Assembly: GCA_936450465.1 (NCBI GenBank)
Contig: OW388298.1
Span: 13,160,895 to 13,224,894, forward strand
Source: Gibbula magus
Taxonomy: Eukaryota; Mollusca; Gastropoda; Trochida; Trochidae
Direction of reading: 5' to 3'
DNA: 64,000 bases
Made by a program: the position numbers and the translations under genes. The notes under the pieces are model-generated. The model did not search any database. It was given only the letters and a program-made list of their open reading frames with translations, and was not told the origin of the DNA. Shown piece by piece: positions 11,901-22,664 of the stretch; within the stretch, counting starts at the first letter, position 1, and every line of letters starts with the position of its first letter.

Positions 11901-14900
11901 ATCAAAGGAGCTACGTGACAAATTCTTAAATAAGCAACGTCAGAATTTCAATAATGGCTGCTGTGGCAGATCCAGACATTATTGACTTACTGAAGTGAAA
12001 GATTTTTCAACCCCTGTAAAAGATATTTCCATTTCCAGGAAGGTTTGGTGTACGCAGTCGAGTTCTCACACAGGAGCGGAAGAGATCTGATCAATGTTGC
12101 CAAGAAGAGACCTAACATCATCCCCATCATCGAAGACGCCAGGCATCCTCACAAGTACAGAATGTTGGTTGGTGAGTAAAATCTTTCAAAATAGCAAAAT
12201 AGATGTTAGAAATATTTAGATTTAAGAATTTTTCAAGACAATGGTTTAGCCCTCGAATCAAGATTTCGGGGTATCGATATATTGTCTTTCACCTGTCAGT
12301 TGGTCAGTCTTTCCATTTATCAAAACCTTATTTATTAAACCATGGCCATAACATTTGATATTAAACATGTACATCCATTGTGATAGCCCTTTCAGATGAG
12401 CTCATAATGTTTGACCTTGCTCTTGGCGTAGGAACTATTTTCGAAAACCTTAGGCCCCTAACTCTTGATCGGAGATTGGTTGCCTTTTCAAACTTGACCT
12501 GCATATCTGTGAGATGAGATAATGTTTGACCTTGTGAACTCGATGACCTTGCTGCACCTTGCGTTATCCCAAAACTCTGCATTGGTCAGTAATATACACA
12601 GTTGATACCTAACATTAATTCATTAACATGGGATAACCACAAGGATGTAAAATAAGTACAAATGCAGCAATTCTCATTGTACTTAATGGACTAAATGAAA
12701 TGGTACATACAGCGAACCCTTCCTTTAAACTGATTTGTTACAGGTATGGTAGACACAATCTTCGCCGACGTTGCACAGCCCGACCAGGCCAGAATCGTGG
12801 CCATCAACGCTCACATGTTCCTCAAGAACGGCGGTCACGTTGTCATCAGTGTCAAGGTTAGCTTTCATTCCCTTTTGACTTTCAAGACAATGCAGGTTAC
12901 TTTGTCTCGTCCAACTGCCTCCAAGTAAAGGCCAAAGACCAAATATGCTCTTGTTCTAAATTTGTATCTTTAGTTGAGAGATGTTTTATGCAACTAAGAA
13001 ACTTAGCTATAATATTTAATCATCTTCCCATCCATTAAGTCAATCAAAAAATCAACTTTACTTGGTAATTCTATTAAAACTAACAGGTGATACACTTGAA
13101 TTATTTCTGACTGACTTTCCCCCCTCAATATCACCTTTGTTAAAGTGAAAAAAAGGTAAAGAAGTTCATCTTATTTAATAAACAGCAATCCTTATGCCAT
13201 TTTTAAGCTGTAGGTCAGTATTATTTATAAAATCTCACGACCGAAACTTTCAAGAATGTCTTTCATACCATTTTTGAATCCCTTTTCCCTCCTTTTGTGT
13301 CGAAGTTGCATGATCTATGATTGCAGACTTGGTTAAGGAGGAATATTATAGCCAGGACGTGTGTTGTGCATAAAGTGCTTGTGTGTTCTTGACGCAAACA
13401 TGTCCTGGGACATTACAAACATCAAAGTTAGAAAGTAATTATTTTAGCATCCAACTACATCAGTGTATTTGTATCCGCTAGCCAACTACAATACCCTGGT
13501 TCCCTGAGCTCAATAACTCTTGTATGGTTATAGATAATCAGCCAATGAAAAACCTTAAAGCGCAACTCCCGGATAAAATGGACCAAAATTCGTTTGACTA
13601 AACCAAGCTAAATTGTACACTAATGTGCATCTGTATGCATAGTATCTAGCTAAATATGATTTTTCGTAAGGTCATACAATTTTTAAAACAATAGATTATT
13701 TTATTATTTGCGATTATAAAAAATAGCGTCATTTACTTGCCGCGATCGTTTTGTTCCGGTGATGTAACCGGATGTGACGTCAACTGGGGCAAACAAACGT
13801 GACGTAACAGCCACGTGACAATGTAAACAACACAGCGCTTCACTTCGGTGATCGCGTTTTGACGATTTTGGTCACAAATAAAGTTAAACTGAGAGTGAAA
13901 TTCGAATATGTGCTGTATGAAAGTATAATGGCAACGAGGAATTAGCTAAATATTTGTTTTGGTACATAATTATGAGAAGAATTCATGATCCGAAGGACAA
14001 GTCAAATTCTGTAGCCTAGTGAAGCAGTCGTTGTCCTCTGTCGACACGGAATGATTTCGGTAAGTGGGTCTTTGATGTCTTTCTTCTAACGATGCATAAT
14101 TTGTTATGTGAATGGACATGTTCTTTCGAAAATATAAATATTACTTGAATTTTCAATCTGAGTCGAGGAAAACAACATTATCAGTCTGTCAAATCGTGGC
14201 TCTCGTCGAGTGTGTTTTGCAGATCCTATTTTCGATACGCGCTCACAATCTTCCAAAGTGATTTTTTAAAGAAATTTGTCTGGCCCACAGGGATGGCAGT
14301 ATCCAAATTTTGATATCCATAGTAATTTTTACTAGCCTCGGTCTGAATGACTGGTGTTAATTTTAGCCCAGAGATTCATTAACATTTCAATTATGAGAAC
14401 TTATACTTGTAATTAATTTGAACCATTTCTTTGGTAAACTGTTAATGTGTGCATGACTCGCCTTTTTAAAAAACGTTTATAATTGATTTGTCATCAACTT
14501 CAGGACATTATTTTTTAAATATCGACATTTGCTTTCAATTAAATATATTAGACAGATATCAAATTCAAAACCATATAACAATGTAGTAGAAATTACTACT
14601 GGTATTTAAAAATTACAAATTAAAAGCCATCTTAGTTAGTGATCTTGGTTTAAACATATTTGTATTTCATAAAATGAAATAAGGATTGGTGAACAAGCCA
14701 CAAGGCTTATTTGAACAACGTTCCTTTTTAGTGATCATGAATGTATATGCATATTTAAATTTTCAAAGAAATGGCTTTCCATAAAAGATTTCAATAATTT
14801 GTTTGATAACTATTCATTTGTTTGTGATGAAATTAGACTGAGGCTGTAGATGTTTAGAATTATTTCACTTGCCTGACATAAAAATATCAAAGGTCCTATA

Positions 14901-17900
14901 CCAAATACCAAAACAAAAACATGTTTTGAATTAATCATGTGTAAACATATGCAGCATCAAGAAAGATTTATTATTGTTGTTACAGGTGATGGGAGTCCCT
15001 AATACAAGAGAACACATCAACAAAAAAAACCCATTAGGAATGGACTGTATGTGCAGTAAAATATTGGTGCTGAAGGTCTTTGATATCAGGAAATGATATA
15101 TATAAACATTGTCATAAGAAGTGATATATATGCTGATTGTGTGAACTGATATCCAAATCATTATCTTCTCTTGGATATGAGAATGTGCCAATGTTTTAGA
15201 AATATTGTATTCAACTTTGCAGCAAACTTGAGCAAGACTACACAAAATAGTGTAATAGTAAATCAAATTAAAATTCAATTTAATTATGAGAGTAAATAAA
15301 ATCAAATATTTCCCAAATTATTTAAAAATAAATTTTATGATAAAAATTAATTTCATGTGCACTGTTCCTTTGTAATTCCTAAAATGCAAACACTTAAACA
15401 AAATAATGTACACAAAATAATGTTCAATACATGTATATACTTAGTTGAATAAATTTGGCTCTTATATTTGTTGTTTTATTCATGATTAAAAAGTGGAAAT
15501 GCAATATTGCATCTTAAGTGACTTTAATGTCACAATAAAAATAGAAAACTTGAACATAATTTCTTTTCAGAATTCTTAGGTCTGTTTCAAGGTAAGTTTA
15601 TTTGATATGCAGGTAGGTGTAGGCAAATGTAAAAAAACAAGTCATGCTTACATAGGTATTTACACACTGTTACAAATCTATTTTATATAAATACATATCT
15701 TTGTCCCTTTGGATTATGCTATTTACAAAATTAATCATATGCATTGTGATGAAGTATATTTTTTATTTTGTATATATATCTGTAACTGAAAATACAGGTT
15801 AGTTAAAATTGCAGATTATATCAATAAATGTCTGAATTTTCCATTTGATCAGATAATATATAGTTGACAAATATACTCATAAAATATTATGTAAACTTTG
15901 AAATGAATAATGATTATCTTATCATTTAAATGAGATATCAATCACCAAAAATTCCATTATTCTTATTTATTTTATCCACTAAAATACAGATAAGTTAGAT
16001 AAAATAGTTTCATTCTTTCTTTCAATGTCTTTCAAAATTTATGAAACAATATCACTACAATTAAATTATTTCTATTGCAATACACTATTCATCCTAAAAC
16101 AAAATTGGGTACGAGTTCAGCGAAACGTGTGGATATGCATTGGAGTTCACTGCATCCCGAGAAGATATCACGTGACCATGCAGGTACGGTAAAGTTATTT
16201 CGCCAAAAATGAAATAACCTTTATATTATAGTCACCAAATTACAAAATATTTAACTACATTCGTACACTATTAATGATGTATCTAAAATACGTAAGTTTG
16301 CCAGATATATCAGCACTGAAACACGTATGATATCAGCTGTTCGGTTAATTATTTGGGAATTTACTTCCGGGTTTAGTAAGAACCATTTTAAAAACTTTAT
16401 CGCTGATATTGAGTATATTCCTTTTCTGATTCTCTTCAAGTTGTCATATGCAAATATATGGCAAGTTTTTACATTAAATGGTCGACTGGTTTGATTCCTA
16501 TTGCCCGCGCAGTTTACTAGTCTGATAGTGTTAATACTACGGCGGCCGCCATTTGCATTGGTTTGTGTTCTCCAGTTGACGTCATACATTCCTTCGGGGA
16601 AAATCGAGATTTTTCCGGTGTTCTCCGTAAAACAAGATGGCCGACACGTCAAAAAGCGACGTAAACAGACAGTTTTCTGACTTCTTTTACGATTTGCTAA
16701 AGTCACACATGATTTCAATGGTAATGGGATGCGAGAATTTGTTGTTTATAAACCGATTCACATAATTTCCATGTCTTTGCAATGTGCATGTAAACCATAG
16801 GCAGTTACTTGAAAGAAATTGGAGCAAAATCATCCGGGAGTTGCTCTTTAAATTCAAGAAGTGCCCTTATGAGAGAACCAATGAGCAGTCATCAAGGTTG
16901 AAAGCGCGGTATTTCATTGGCTGACAAATAACATGCTATATATAGTGATGGGAAACTAGGCTAAACAAGCTATTAAAGTTATTGGGCTCAGGGAATCAGA
17001 GAATTAAAATGGTAAATTTGGTAAAAGTCTCGTATTGCTCGATAACATAACACAATGCTTGTTAACGGTATAAGGATCTAGACCGAAACGTCACTATTGT
17101 TAAAAAAGAAGTTGATCATCCATAAATATTTGTCTTCTTCATCACACCAATTTCTAGAATGCCTCTCAAACAGTTTAGAACATAACACAAGTTATGAATT
17201 TTGGCATGTGTGACTCCCAACAACAGACTTGAAAAGTTGCGTGTTTTTAAAAAATGAAGTATTGAGTGGTCTAACTTTTAGGATTTATATAAGTGATTTA
17301 ATTAGCTGACAAGGTCTAAAGAGACACTCTATTTGGCCAAATGTTTCAACAAATTATATATTTCTTGTTCTGTCTCCCCCAGGCAAACTGCATTGACTCA
17401 ACGGCGGAACCAGAGGCAGTGTTTGCAAGTGAGGTGAACAAACTGAAAGCAGAGAAAATCAAGCCCCAGGAACAGCTCACACTGGAGCCCTACGAGAGGG
17501 ACCATGCTGTCGTCGTCGGCTGCTACAGGTCTGTCTTCTAGAATTTCACAAACCCCACTCATTGCTATGGAAGCCCTTAACCCGTAGTTGCAGGTGTTAT
17601 TATTAAACATCAGTCTAAATAAAACACTGTTCAATACTTGTATTACACTACTGCCTAGGTCCTAATTTCATGAAGCCCCCTCATTGCGGTAGGAAGCCCT
17701 TAGTCCATAGTTTCAACAGGTGTTAATATTTTACATCAGTCCGTGTTTGAGATGAAACACTGCTCAATACTTGTAGTACACAATTGCCTAGGTCCTTATT
17801 TATCAAAGTCCCTTCTGTACTAACGTTATTATAACCGTTATAACAGTTATTACAAGTGTTATGATCGCTTTAGCCTACATGAGCTCTGTTCATTGACTGA

Positions 17901-18009
17901 ATTATTTACCATTCTTCATCAAAACCTGCTGACACATATAATTATATGCACACATGATATATACGAGTACATCACCCTTTCTTTCTTTAACAGGGCGGCA
18001 AAGAAATAG
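5921..18009 (+). CDS. FBL: Fibrillarin, rRNA 2'-O-methyltransferase (10 exons)
   Basis: Exons: 5921-5933, 7348-7533, 8084-8101, 8858-8917, 9512-9606, 11611-11781, 12039-12171, 12744-12856, 17383-17528 and 17994-18009. All introns are GT-AG, every phase joins, and the total is 951 nt (316 aa plus stop). Human fibrillarin is 321 aa. Residues 1 to about 85 form a Gly/Arg-rich GAR domain (repeated RGG, GGDRGG and GGFRGG units). It is followed by [33 protein letters not shown], then the SAM-binding segment [20 protein letters not shown]. Further blocks are [27 protein letters not shown], the [10 protein letters not shown] block and the C-terminal [13 protein letters not shown]. The product is the nucleolar methyltransferase of C/D-box snoRNPs, acting on rRNA with SAM. 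Exon 1 encodes only MGRP plus one base. The protein ends RAAKK, shorter than the human tail. No disabling change was seen. Four introns carry snoRNA candidates or mobile elements. Confidence 0.97.
8440..8525 (+). other. Degenerate relative of the 3' hairpin of the 8583-8697 RNA
   Basis: CCCTAGCGATACATTTCAT followed by ATCGTGGGAGATGC (8487-8520) matches 8663-8697 closely. It keeps the same small hairpin through a G-U pair, but has AGA where the other copy has ACA, and no clear H box upstream. It may be a decayed paralogue or only a duplicated hairpin. Confidence 0.35.
8583..8697 (+). ncRNA. Candidate H/ACA box snoRNA in fibrillarin intron 3
   Basis: The first hairpin is closed by CCTTGTGATC (8586-8595) pairing with GATCATGTGG (8643-8652), with one U-U mismatch and two wobbles. 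It is followed directly by an H box AGAGGA (ANANNA; 8653-8658). The second hairpin pairs CCC and GCGAT with ATCGC and GGG (8664-8691). It is followed immediately by ACA (8692-8694) plus three bases, the expected 3' end. The second hairpin is only about 30 nt, short for a guide pocket. Location in an intron of a nucleolar-protein gene supports the call. The target is unknown. Confidence 0.5.
9190..9250 (+). repeat. SINE-like 3' tail
   Basis: The segment CCGCTAATGGCTGC-ATACTGCCGAAGCGGCG-TAAACAATAA ends in a CTCACTCACT run. It closely matches 35242-35314. This tail type is a dispersed element; only the 3' part is recognisable here, within fibrillarin intron 4. Confidence 0.6.
9698..10157. mobile_element. 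hAT-type MITE in fibrillarin intron 5
   Basis: An 8-bp target duplication CCATTTAG flanks the element at 9690-9697 and 10158-10165. The ends TAGGGATGTG and (reverse complement of the right end) TAAGGCAGTG are imperfect inverted repeats of the hAT kind. Subterminal regions are packed with degenerate ATTGCAATA palindromes (9706-9785 and 10060-10150). No transposase is present. Confidence 0.7.
10402..10531 (+). ncRNA. H/ACA box snoRNA, copy 1 (fibrillarin intron 5)
   Basis: Hairpin 1 is closed by CCTCCTT (10404-10410) with AAGGAGG (10451-10457). The H box is ATATTA (ANANNA) at 10459-10464. Hairpin 2 is closed by CCAAGACGTG (10468-10477) with CATGTCTTGG (10515-10524). The ACA box is at 10526-10528, three bases from the inferred 3' end. 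Size (about 130 nt), box order and intronic placement are those of H/ACA pseudouridylation guides bound by dyskerin. Two paralogues (11006 and 13286) retain the fold with compensatory changes. The target uridine was not determined. Confidence 0.85.
10811..10910. repeat. Dispersed ~100-bp repeat, also flanking the Penelope-like remnant
   Basis: The segment AACGCAAGGCATAACTCTTG through TGTGCCTAGATAGTG recurs at 47172-47275, and partly at 45945-45990 on either side of the Penelope-like remnant. It may be a stray piece of that element's terminal repeat. GCAAGGC and GCCTTGC within it can pair. Confidence 0.55.
11006..11134 (+). ncRNA. H/ACA box snoRNA, copy 2 (fibrillarin intron 5)
   Basis: It has the same architecture as the copy at 10402, about 600 bp downstream. 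CCTCCTT and AAGGAGG close hairpin 1, the H box is ATATTA, and ACA (11129-11131) precedes TGA. The hairpin 2 stem reads CCAGGATGTG against CATGTCTTGG. The two A-to-G and C-to-T changes relative to copy 1 are all kept paired as G-U wobbles, so the helix is preserved. Confidence 0.85.
13286..13415 (+). ncRNA. H/ACA box snoRNA, copy 3 (fibrillarin intron 8)
   Basis: This is a third paralogue, in a different intron. CCTCCTT/AAGGAGG and the H box ATATTA are unchanged. The hairpin 2 stem is CCAGGACGTG against CATGTCCTGG. The A-U pair of copy 1 has become G-C through changes on both strands, a true compensatory substitution. The ACA box is at 13410-13412, followed by TTA. The internal loop region has diverged from copies 1 and 2, so its guide specificity may differ. 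Confidence 0.85.
13559..16847. mobile_element. 3.3 kb TTAA-flanked DNA element in fibrillarin intron 8
   Basis: The ends AGCGCAACTCCCGGAT (13559) and ATCCGGGAGTTGCTCT (to 16847) are inverted repeats flanked by TTAA on both sides (13555-13558 and 16848-16851). Subterminal regions mirror each other (for example TGACGTCAACTGG near 13777 and CCAGTTGACGTCA near 16573). The interior is AT-rich. Minus-strand frames at 14931-15305 and 16251-16718 resemble no transposase I know. It is therefore a large non-autonomous element or carries an unrecognised protein. It accounts for most of the 4.5 kb intron. Confidence 0.75.
17536..17800. repeat. Tandem duplication, about 125 bp, in fibrillarin intron 9
   Basis: Two diverged units share 'CACTCATTGC-ATGGAAGCCCTTA', CAGGTGTTA, ACATCAGTC, 'AAACACTG-TCAATACTTGTA' and 'TGCCTAGGTCCT'. 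The first starts near 17555 and the second near 17685. They are non-coding. Confidence 0.65.
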
Positions 18010-18308
18010 ACGAGGACTTGCTGAGAATGGAAGATAAATCATGAATTACCTCCCCTTGGGTCAGGGACATGGAAGGTCGCCATGGCAATGGAATAGTGCT
18101 CTGAAAGATTGGGTCCACTTTCTACAGTGTACATATCTTGTAGAGCTTCTTACAGTAGTGGCAAATGATGACAATTTCTATACCTCTTGAGAATGAAGGG
18201 GGTTTATATTTGAAATCATTCTTTGTTTAATGATCGACTCAAAAAGACAGCATGACCAAGGCATTTGTGAAAAGTTCAAACCACCCAATTCATTAATTGA
18301 ATTGTTTC

Positions 18309-18314
18309 AATAAA
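18309..18314 (+). terminator. Fibrillarin polyadenylation signal
   Basis: AATAAA lies 300 bp after the fibrillarin stop codon, in a region with no other feature. It is the first canonical hexamer downstream. Confidence 0.6.
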
Positions 18315-18319
18315 ATCTG

Positions 18320-19430
18320 TTTTTCACTAAGATGAAAACATTTTATCTCAAGTTTATCTTTTTTTCATTGTATAAAAAATAAGCCTGAAGTAATACCATC
18401 TAGGCACCATGATTTTGTATATTAAGAAAAAACATAAAATATTGCCATTTCGGACCAAAAGAATCAAAACCTTAGAAATGAGGTTAAACTTAGCCTTATT
18501 AAAAATAGTGCAATGTTCCAGAATGACCATCTTAAAAATTGAATTAGGAGCACCTGAGTGCCCAGAAAGGAGGCCCAGGTACCTGCTCCACAAAGCAATC
18601 ATAGAATTAAAGTCAATTGTAGCCCATTCTCTTAACATTGATTACAATTAATTGCAGTGCTACCATAAATTTTTGAAGAACGGCTTCCTGTTCGCATTTA
18701 GGTAGTGTAAGTGGATTTTAACATTGTACAACGGTCATCTTGGGATTCTGTGTGAGGGGGGAACCATGTTGTGTATTCATTTTCATATTTTATAAGTGAA
18801 GTTTTGTTAAGAAAAACGTGACAAGTTATCTTTTTACCTAGTTTTGTTATGGTTACAAGTACAACTTTGTATATGAAAGTTAACATTTATTTAGCATTTG
18901 TCACAAGTCATAAGTCTCTACATCATAATGGAGAAGAATTATTTTACTGAAATTGAAAAGATTTTCATCTGTCTAGTTTCATTGTCTCCATTTTCTCATT
19001 CATGCAACTTGTTTTAAAATTATTGGCCTGCTCCTTTCGATTTACCAAAGTTTGTTCTGAATGTCCGGTACATGTGCGAAGTGATAGGAATGGCTCCAAA
19101 CACTGTTCTGGGTGTGTGGAACATGTTCCAATGCTGTACAGCTTGCACCTGCTATTTCAAGGGAACGTGTTCCGGACGTCGAGAAAATTGGTCGGAGACC
19201 CTCCTTTCACCTCGCTCATGTACCCGACTTTCAGAAATCGAAAGAAGTTGGCCTCGTGTTAACAAAGAAAACGGTTCAGAAGATCATTTAACTAACATAA
19301 GGTATTGAACTTTGTAAATATCATTTATATTGAATGTTGCAAATGTACTGTCAGATTCAATATATTCACATAAAAATATAATGAAATAAAACTTCAAAAA
19401 TGAAATTTGAGTGTGTCATTCTTCCGCCAC
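18320..19430. other. Intergenic region, nothing recognised
   Basis: Several short frames exist on both strands (for example 18409-18651 and 19002-19308), but none shows known motifs or splice-consistent neighbours. I see no gene here. Confidence 0.5.
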
Positions 19431-19435
19431 AGAGG

Positions 19436-19605
19436 TTAGGGGGCAGGATAGTGCATTGGTTAGCATTTTCGTCTTTGATCATAATTTCAGGGGTTCAAAT
19501 CCCACTAGGGGCTCTGCAGATTTGTTTGCTGTAGAGAACTGTTCTACATGCAGTAAGGTTTGGGCACAATGCTAAACTGAATTTCAGTGCAGTACCACCA
19601 TGGTT
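19436..19605 (+). repeat. tRNA-derived SINE
   Basis: An A-box-like stretch (TAGTGCATTGGTTAGC at 19450) is followed by a perfect B box GGTTCAAATCC (19493-19503), spaced as in a tRNA-type pol III promoter. The tRNA-like fold is degraded and non-tRNA sequence follows, so this is a SINE head rather than a tRNA gene. Confidence 0.65.
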
Positions 19606-19609
19606 GCAC

Positions 19610-19768
19610 AGGGACTTGTATTGTCGAAACTAGCTATTACAAAGAATATGAAGTAGACATCCAGCCCCATATACTATGAAAAAGTATTTATAGTTAATGG
19701 GGCTGGATCGTCGACTTCATATTCTTTGTAATCGGTAGTTTCGACATTACAAGCCCCTGTGCATGGAT
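19610..19768. mobile_element. Foldback MITE (CACAGGGGCTTGTA family)
   Basis: The outer ends GCACAGGGACTTGTA and TACAAGCCCCTGTGC enclose long inner arms (TACAAAGAATATGAAGT-GAC and CCAGCCCC with inverted copies) around ACTATGAAAAAGTA. A relative at 36000-37097 is interrupted by a tandem-repeat element. The inner arms recur at 20637-20781 in the second tandem unit. Confidence 0.7.
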
Positions 19769-21649
19769 GGCTAATTCTAATTTACTCAGTCTGATTAAAA
19801 TCGACGTTTTTTCGAGGAATAAAACTTGCAAAATAGTGCATCTACCGGGATACGAACTCATATTAGTCGTAGGTTCCACGCCAAACCGTCTGATTACAGC
19901 CCGTAGACTCGCGTGTTCGAGCGCAATTCAGGTAGCCAATCAAAAGATGCCCAACAAATGCTTTCGGTGCGAGAAGCTAGGGGCAGATAACTCCAAACAG
20001 CTATCCTTTTGTCTGTTCCGAATGCTTTCAAAACAGCGACCGTTTAAATACTATGATGTGATTGGTCAGCTATTTGACTGGGCTTTGGCTGCGCTAAACT
20101 GGTTCGGAACACACGCCTATACGGGTTGTTCTCAGACCTTGTGGCGAGGAATCTACAGAACCTGTTCGTATCCCGGTAGATATATTATTTTGCAAATTTT
20201 TTTCCTCGGAACAAGGTCGATTTTAATCAGACTGCTAATTTACTGTAATGCAATGCCACAGTGGTGTTGTGGACTTTCTCGCTGCAGTAATACTAGCAGC
20301 CATGATTTAAGTGAAATACTCTTGAAGGAGTGTTGAACCCTAAATTACCTCACCTCACCACAGATTATTCTGTTACTCCTTCCCAAGTAACATTGCAAGT
20401 GGGTCATATTTTATGATAATCACCAGATCCCCGAACTTGCACACTATGAAGTTCAGGTGTAGCACACCACTACACTAGCACAGGAAAGCAAGGGAAATAC
20501 ACAAGAATTATCTCTACCCCTTTTTGCTTAGTACTGTGGAGAGATAACAAAAATGGAGACTGGCACGAGCTCTGCCTCGTGGAGAAGTTGCAAATGTCGA
20601 GTGGTGAACGTTTGCAACGTCCTTATTTCTATCGAATCGAAACTAGCTATTACAAAGAATATGAAGTCGACATCCAGCCCCATATACTATGAAAAAGTAT
20701 TTATAGTTAATGGGGCTGGATCGTCGACTTCATATTCTTTGTAATCGGTAGTTTCGACATTACAAGCCCCTGTGCATGGATGGCTAATTCTAATTTACTC
20801 AGTCTGATTAAAATCGACGTTTTTTCGAGGAATAAAACTTGCAAAATAGTGCATCTACCGGGATACGAACTCATATTAGTCGTAGGTTCCACGCCAAACC
20901 GTCTGATTACAGCCCGTAGACTCGCGTGTTCGAGCGCAATTCAGGTAGCCAATCAAAAGATGCCCAACAAATGCTTTCGGTGCGAGAAGCTAGGGGCAGA
21001 TAACTCCAAACAGCTATCCTTTTGTCTGTTCCGAATGCTTTCAAAACAGCGACCGTTTAAATACTATGATGTGATTGGTCAGCTATTTGACTGGGCTTTG
21101 GCTGCGCTAAACTGGTTCGGAACACACGCCTATACGGGTTGTTCTCAGACCTTGTGGCGAGGAATCTACAGAACCTGTTCGTATCCCGGTAGATATATTA
21201 TTTTGCAAATTTTTTTCCTCGGAACAAGGTCGATTTTAATCAGACTGCTAATTTACTGTAATGCAATGCCACAGTGGTGTTGTGGACTTTCTCGCTGCAG
21301 TAATACTAGCAGCCATGATTTAAGTGAAATACTCTTGAAGGAGTGTTGAACCCTAAATTACCTCACCTCACCACAGATTATTCTGTTACTCCTTCCCAAG
21401 TAACATTGCAAGTGGGTCATATTTTATGATAATCACCAGATCCCCGAACTTGCACACTATGAAGTTCAGGTGTAGCACACCACTACACTAGCACAGGAAA
21501 GCAAGGGAAATACACAAGAATTATCTCTACCCCTTTTTGCTTAGTACTGTGGAGAGATAACAAAAATGGAGACTGGCACGAGCTCTGCCTCGTGGAGAAG
21601 TTGCAAATGTCGAGTGGTGAACGTTTGCAACGTCCTTATTTCTATCGAA
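19624..21649. repeat. Near-identical 1013-bp tandem duplication
   Basis: 19624-20636 and 20637-21649 are direct copies with essentially one visible mismatch (AAGTAGACAT against AAGTCGACAT). Each unit holds most of a foldback MITE, a second foldback with arms TCTGATTAAAATCGAC...CATCTACCGGGATACGAAC (19788-19860 and 20163-20235 in copy 1) and a SINE-like tail. A 189-codon frame in each copy simply spans the inverted repeats and is not a gene candidate. Confidence 0.9.
20275..20375 (+). repeat. SINE-like 3' tail
   Basis: GCAGTAATACTAGCAGCC, then AGTGAAATACTCTTGAA and a CTCACCTCACC-type end, matches 58890-58965. It recurs at 21288-21388 as part of the tandem duplication. A reverse-oriented relative is at 54320-54362. 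Confidence 0.6.
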
Positions 21650-21831
21650 TCGAACACTTTACATCTCCGATTCACTTGAAAATTTTCGTTCTGTAAAATG
21701 TGTGAGCAATGCACTGAAGTAATTCTATTCTTTTTCATCTTACTGAAACAAATACAAAGCTTTTTGTCCTCCGCTGCAACGCGGAACGGGGGACTACCGG
21801 TATATTCAGCGGCGTCCGTACGTCCTATGTT

Positions 21832-21948
21832 TAGGAGAAAGTCCTCAAACTTGAGATTATTTTTGCAAGAGGAGCGGGTTGGAGGCCGTTAGGCCGACAA
21901 CCCACTCCGCGTGCGAAAATAATCTCCAGTTTGAGGACTTTCTCCTAC
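21832..21948. repeat. Foldback element
   Basis: TAGGAGAAAGTCCTCAAACT at the left and AGTTTGAGGACTTTCTCCTA at the right are perfect inverted arms. The inner arms continue (GAGATTATTTT, GAGCGGGTTG) around a short GCCGTTAGGC centre. Confidence 0.85.
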
Positions 21949-22664
21949 TTAAAACAAAGTTCGACCTCGCAGTACACCGGGATGCATTAATAATGTTGAG
22001 TTGTTTCAATAAACGCGAACGCGGGACGCTGTGCACAAACACAACTTTACACCTGCACGTGCCTAACTATGGGAGAGTTGTTGGTATAAAAGGCAGTGAC
22101 GGAGAAGATTTCGTACATTTCGATTGTCCGCTGCAAACAAGAATGTCTTCAGATTCCGACGATATTTTTATCACCCAAAGTAGCTTTTCCATTTCCAATG
22201 TTAATGTTAATTCAGACTTCAGAAAAATTGATCAATGAATCGTCAGAAGAAAACTTTAATTCCAATTTTGACCTTGACTCAAATGAATTCTCTGACTCTG
22301 ATTCAGCTTTAATCAAAGAGAATCAGAAAGTAGAAATAGAACTTTACTCTTAAACCATATCTGAACAGAGAGATTTCGAAAGAAAGAAAACAAACTCCCG
22401 TGATGAAGACTCGAGGTTTGGTGCACCTCCGTCACCTTGAGAATTGCAAAATCTTTGCAACTTTGCATTTTCCGTGAACACAGAAAACAAAAGTCGATGG
22501 GCGTATCGTCTTTACAAGGCATGGGTTGAGGAGAGGAGCAGAAAAAAGTCTGTTTGTAATTTCGAATTAAATGATGATATTTTGACACTAGCAAGGGACG
22601 AGGCAAAATTAAATAAAACTTTGGTTTCCTTCATCGCGGAGGTGAGAAATCAGAAGGGGGAGGA

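Noticed and set aside
11880..11995. C/D box snoRNA in fibrillarin intron 6
   Set aside because: ATGATTG and CTGA are present, but the C box is imperfect, spacing is too long and no terminal stem is seen.
14931..15305. 124-codon minus-strand frame as a transposase
   Set aside because: It is an AT-rich, hydrophobic translation without DDE or other motifs.
19450..19510. A functional tRNA gene
   Set aside because: The A and B boxes are present but acceptor and anticodon stems do not form; a SINE head explains it.
19767..21349. Two identical 189-codon frames
   Set aside because: Each frame crosses inverted-repeat arms of a foldback and has no protein-like motif. Identity is due to the tandem duplication.
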